Shown: positions 6,530 to 8,512 of the stretch, piece by piece | Position numbering within the stretch: position 1 is the stretch's first letter | How the letters are laid out: each line of letters begins with the position of its first letter | Origin: Solobacterium sp. | GTDB taxonomy: Bacteria; Bacillota_I; Bacilli_A; Erysipelotrichales; Erysipelotrichaceae | Assembly (NCBI GenBank): GCA_016284975.1 | Contig: JAEEPV010000018.1 | Coordinates: 1 to 8,512 of the forward strand | DNA: 8,512 bases | Direction of reading: 5' to 3' | Notes under the pieces: generated by a model | Database searches by the model: none | What the model was told of the DNA's origin: nothing | What the model saw: the letters and a program-made list of their open reading frames with translations, nothing else | Program-made: the position numbers and the translations under genes

Positions 6530-7180
6530 TCAGTCCGTTCGAATGCAACGGACGGCATGCCGGGAGAGTGCATCCAGCGTGCAGGTAAACAGAGTCAGAT
6601 CCCATCCTTTTTCTGAAATCGATTCTCCGGTCATCCGAACGGTTTCATCCGCGGAAAGGTCTTCGATCGCAGAGACTACATATTTATATACACTTCCATC
6701 CGGAGAAGTCAGATAGACATTCTTTCCGATCGGCATCTGAAGCAGTTTCCGGAAATGAGACCGGGAATTATGCGCGCAGATCACAAGATCATTTTCTAAA
6801 TAGGATCCGGTATATCTTGCCGGGCTCTGTTTCAGCTGGTCAAAATCCCAGTCATACGCCACTGGCAGTATCAGATCCAGATCCGGGATCGTCAGATATC
6901 CAAGATACCTTACCCCGCCCACTTCATCGAGCAGTATCTCTTCTTCTTTCTCTTCGGAAGGAATACTGCCGGATATCTTTGGAAGATCATTTGGAGCGTG
7001 AAGCTTTTCCTCACGGATCTGAAGTTGTTTCATGATCCGTGAACTGGCAATGCCGGCCTGCTGATCCTCATACAGATTGCTTCCTGCTATATAAACAGCA
7101 GTCAGCAGAAACAGCACGCCGAAAACAACCGACAGCAGTCCACTTTGTTTCAGCGTTCGTTTTTCCAATATTCGGTTCAC
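6530..7180 (-). CDS. Sortase, class B-like transpeptidase
   Basis: Sortases cut LPXTG-type signals and join surface proteins to peptidoglycan or to each other on the outside of the membrane. The 216-residue protein has one N-terminal membrane anchor (about residues 13-33), a Glu/Lys-rich stretch (about 57-85) and the sortase barrel from about 90. Expected active-site residues are present: His137 in ICAHNSRSHF, Cys200 in DLTLFTC and Arg207 in LSRHAVRC. The HNxxxHF and LTLFTC context resembles sortases whose His motif normally reads AGHN; here the two residues before His are Cys-Ala instead of Ala-Gly. The start is GTG at 7180, overlapping the preceding TGA by four bases (GTGA), with AGGA-rich sequence upstream. 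It is last in the operon after the LPXTG protein, which is its likely substrate. Subclass assignment is less sure than the family. Confidence 0.9.
   Translation of the reverse strand: MNRILEKRTLKQSGLLSVVFGVLFLLTAVYIAGSNLYEDQQAGIASSRIMKQLQIREEKLHAPNDLPKISGSIPSEEKEEEILLDEVGGVRYLGYLTIPDLDLILPVAYDWDFDQLKQSPARYTGSYLENDLVICAHNSRSHFRKLLQMPIGKNVYLTSPDGSVYKYVVSAIEDLSADETVRMTGESISEKGWDLTLFTCTLDALSRHAVRCIRTD
6533..6553 (-). other. Hairpin at the 3' end of the sortase gene
   Basis: On the minus strand GTCCGTT and AACGGAC form a perfect seven-base-pair stem around a seven-base loop, ending at the sortase stop codon. It is followed by GAAAAAATC rather than a T-run, so it is not a standard intrinsic terminator. 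It may protect the 3' end of the sortase message or be chance within conserved coding sequence. No better terminator lies between this gene and the rpsF promoter. Confidence 0.4.
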
Positions 7181-7914
7181 TCGGTCCTGTCCTTTCTGAA
7201 GAGATGGATGCCATGAACAATCAATATAATTCCTACCGCAAAAAGAAACGGAACCGGAAGCCAGTTCTGCCCCGTTCGCGGCAGCTGTGGTCTTGATGGC
7301 TGTTCGGGCACAGATGGCGTAGCCGGCGGTTCTGTCGTTTCCGGAGGCTGCGACGGGGTTGGCGTCAGAGTTGGAGTAGGTTCCGGTGGGTAATAGATAC
7401 CCGGTTTCGGTTTCAGAACCGGGTCATAGCTGCCGCTTTGATCTGGTATTGATAAAAGGAACGGGTTCATCTTGCGCTGCCCCTCGGACAGTTCACTTTG
7501 AACCAAGAAATACAGACCGGGTGTAAGTCCCTCAAACTTCACCTGACCGTTTTCGATTTTCTTCTGACTTAACGGGACAACCGCATTCTCGTTTGTTTCC
7601 TTTTCAAGTTTCTGGGCGATCGCAGAATTCTGTTCCTCCAGCTTCTGACTGTTCATGCCCGGAATATCCTTTACGGTATCCGAACCCGCAAACTGGCCCC
7701 GACTCACATCAAAATAAAGCGGCTTCTGGTGTACGCCAGCTACTTTGTACAGTGCGATCGTGCCTCCGACAAGCATCTGGTCTCCCTCTCCCAGAAGAAG
7801 GGTGATCGAACAGTCATCTTTTTCTTCAATATTCAATGTTTCAGATGACGCATGAACCGGGATCCGAAAAAGAACCGTTATTGCCATAACGACAATCCAG
7901 AAAATCCTTTTCAT
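7177..7914 (-). CDS. Small LPXTG-anchored SpaA-like pilin / surface protein
   Basis: This 245-residue secreted protein has a signal peptide (hydrophobic 4-20, likely cut after VHA at 20-22). A prealbumin/Cna-B-like region covers about 35-165, with a first strand CSITLLLGEGDQMLVGGTIA (35-54) and the diagnostic VKFEGLTPGLYFLVQ (125-139), then MNPFLLSIP and KPKPG. A Pro/Thr-rich wall-spanning linker follows (about 176-209). The cell-wall sorting signal is LPRTG (211-215), a hydrophobic segment (219-238) and the tail RKDRTE. The family is annotated as SpaA isopeptide-forming pilin-related. Its small size and the single domain suit a basal or minor pilin that terminates or anchors a fibre rather than the shaft subunit; this is inference. 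It overlaps the class C sortase by four bases (ATGA) and the downstream sortase by four (GTGA), so all three form one operon. Confidence 0.88.
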   Translation of the reverse strand: MKRIFWIVVMAITVLFRIPVHASSETLNIEEKDDCSITLLLGEGDQMLVGGTIALYKVAGVHQKPLYFDVSRGQFAGSDTVKDIPGMNSQKLEEQNSAIAQKLEKETNENAVVPLSQKKIENGQVKFEGLTPGLYFLVQSELSEGQRKMNPFLLSIPDQSGSYDPVLKPKPGIYYPPEPTPTLTPTPSQPPETTEPPATPSVPEQPSRPQLPRTGQNWLPVPFLFAVGIILIVHGIHLFRKDRTE

Positions 7915-8512
7915 TCTGTTTCTCCCTTCTGCTCTTCTGCATTCATCTTTCCCTCAGCGATCTCACTTCGGTGTTCCATTCGCTGATGTATTTCTTCCTG
8001 TGCAAGACGCTTATCTTTCTTATATTGGATTTCTTTGCCGGTGCTGACCATCATCCAAATATAAAGAAGCAGAAACATCGGTATCGAGATTCCAAACGCA
8101 AATATGCGCGGTTCAATCAGTACTGCCTCGGAAAGCACGATCACTTCATCCGGATCATTTTCCACCCGTTTTCCCCGCACCAGCATCCGATGACTGTTCA
8201 CGCCATATGGAGTACAGGTCACCAGTGTGACATAATCTGCGGCCGGATCGATTGCCAGCTCTTCCAGTTCATTTGGCAGTACAATACGGATCTGATCCAC
8301 TTCATAGGTCATGGTCTGATCCAGTACGGTAATCGTAAAGCGGTCCCCTTCCTGCAGCTGTCCCAGATCCGTAAACAGACGTGCACTTGGAAGACCTCTG
8401 TGTCCCGATACACTGCAGTGACTTCCCTCTCCGCCAACCGGAAGGCTTGTCCCTTCCAAATGACCGATACCAACTTGCAGCACTGTATCGGATGTACCGT
8501 GATAGATCGGCA
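7911..8512 (-). CDS. Class C (pilus-assembling) sortase, N-terminus cut by window edge
   Basis: Class C sortases polymerise pilins into covalent fibres on the cell surface. The reading frame stays open to the right edge: the codons before the GTG at 8483 encode PIYHGTSDT, which continues the family consensus, so the true start is outside and that GTG is internal. Visible motifs are GIGHLEGTSLPVGG, the catalytic His in VSGHRGLPSA, the catalytic Cys in YVTLVTCTPYG and the Arg in NSHRMLVRGKR. A C-terminal membrane segment (PRIFAFGISIPMFLLLYIWM) follows, as is typical of class C, then an unusually long charged cytoplasmic tail of about 40 residues rich in K, E and Q. The lid motif and N-terminal anchor are not in the window. 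It overlaps the pilin gene by ATGA. The main pilin genes probably lie beyond the right edge. Confidence 0.95.
   Translation of the reverse strand, partial: PIYHGTSDTVLQVGIGHLEGTSLPVGGEGSHCSVSGHRGLPSARLFTDLGQLQEGDRFTITVLDQTMTYEVDQIRIVLPNELEELAIDPAADYVTLVTCTPYGVNSHRMLVRGKRVENDPDEVIVLSEAVLIEPRIFAFGISIPMFLLLYIWMMVSTGKEIQYKKDKRLAQEEIHQRMEHRSEIAEGKMNAEEQKGETE

Noticed and set aside
7321..7400. Repetitive-looking Pro/Thr codon tract as a DNA repeat element
   Set aside because: It is the low-complexity wall-spanning linker of the LPXTG protein, not a separate repeat or CRISPR array.
8481..8483. GTG at 8483 as the start of the class C sortase
   Set aside because: Upstream codons to the window edge stay open and encode PIYHGTSDT, which belongs to the family consensus, so the gene is truncated by the window.

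Overview
The window is a run of eleven protein-coding genes, all on the minus strand, from a Gram-positive bacterium of the Firmicutes/Bacillota. The marker is the conserved order rpsF-ssb-rpsR followed by yybS-gdpP-rplI-dnaB, which is typical of that phylum. The moderate GC content and the surface-protein genes next door would fit an Erysipelotrichia-like or clostridial gut or oral organism, but the sequence alone does not fix the genus.

In the direction of transcription (right to left) there are three blocks. Block 1 (8512 to 6530) is the end of a sortase/pilin operon: a class C sortase cut by the window edge, a small LPXTG-anchored SpaA-like protein and a second sortase. The genes are joined by ATGA and GTGA overlaps. 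Block 2 (about 6520 to 5334) is the rpsF-ssb-rpsR operon. It has an extended -10 promoter, a structured leader that probably serves S6:S18 autoregulation, and a strong intrinsic terminator whose stem begins in the rpsR stop codon. Block 3 (about 5290 to the left edge) has its own extended -10 promoter and a short 5' hairpin. It holds yybS (DUF2232 membrane protein), gdpP (cyclic-di-AMP phosphodiesterase), rplI (ribosomal protein L9), dnaB (replicative helicase) and the start of a membrane-anchored extracytoplasmic protein that runs off the left edge. Neighbouring genes in this block overlap or nearly touch (20-bp overlap, 23-bp overlap, 1-bp overlap, 8-bp spacing), which suggests translational coupling.

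Functionally, blocks 2 and 3 are housekeeping: small-subunit ribosome assembly (S6/S18), single-strand DNA protection (SSB), second-messenger turnover (GdpP), the large-subunit protein L9 and replication-fork unwinding (DnaB). Block 1 is an accessory surface-assembly module set directly upstream of the ribosomal operon with no clear terminator between them.

No wholly new system is evident. The points most worth checking are the rpsF leader, the sortase/pilin module with an unusual Cys-Ala-His active-site context, the hairpin at the very 5' end of the yybS-gdpP transcript, and the unidentified protein downstream of dnaB. No tRNA, rRNA, CRISPR array, insertion sequence or origin was seen, and no gene-free stretch exceeds 300 bases.
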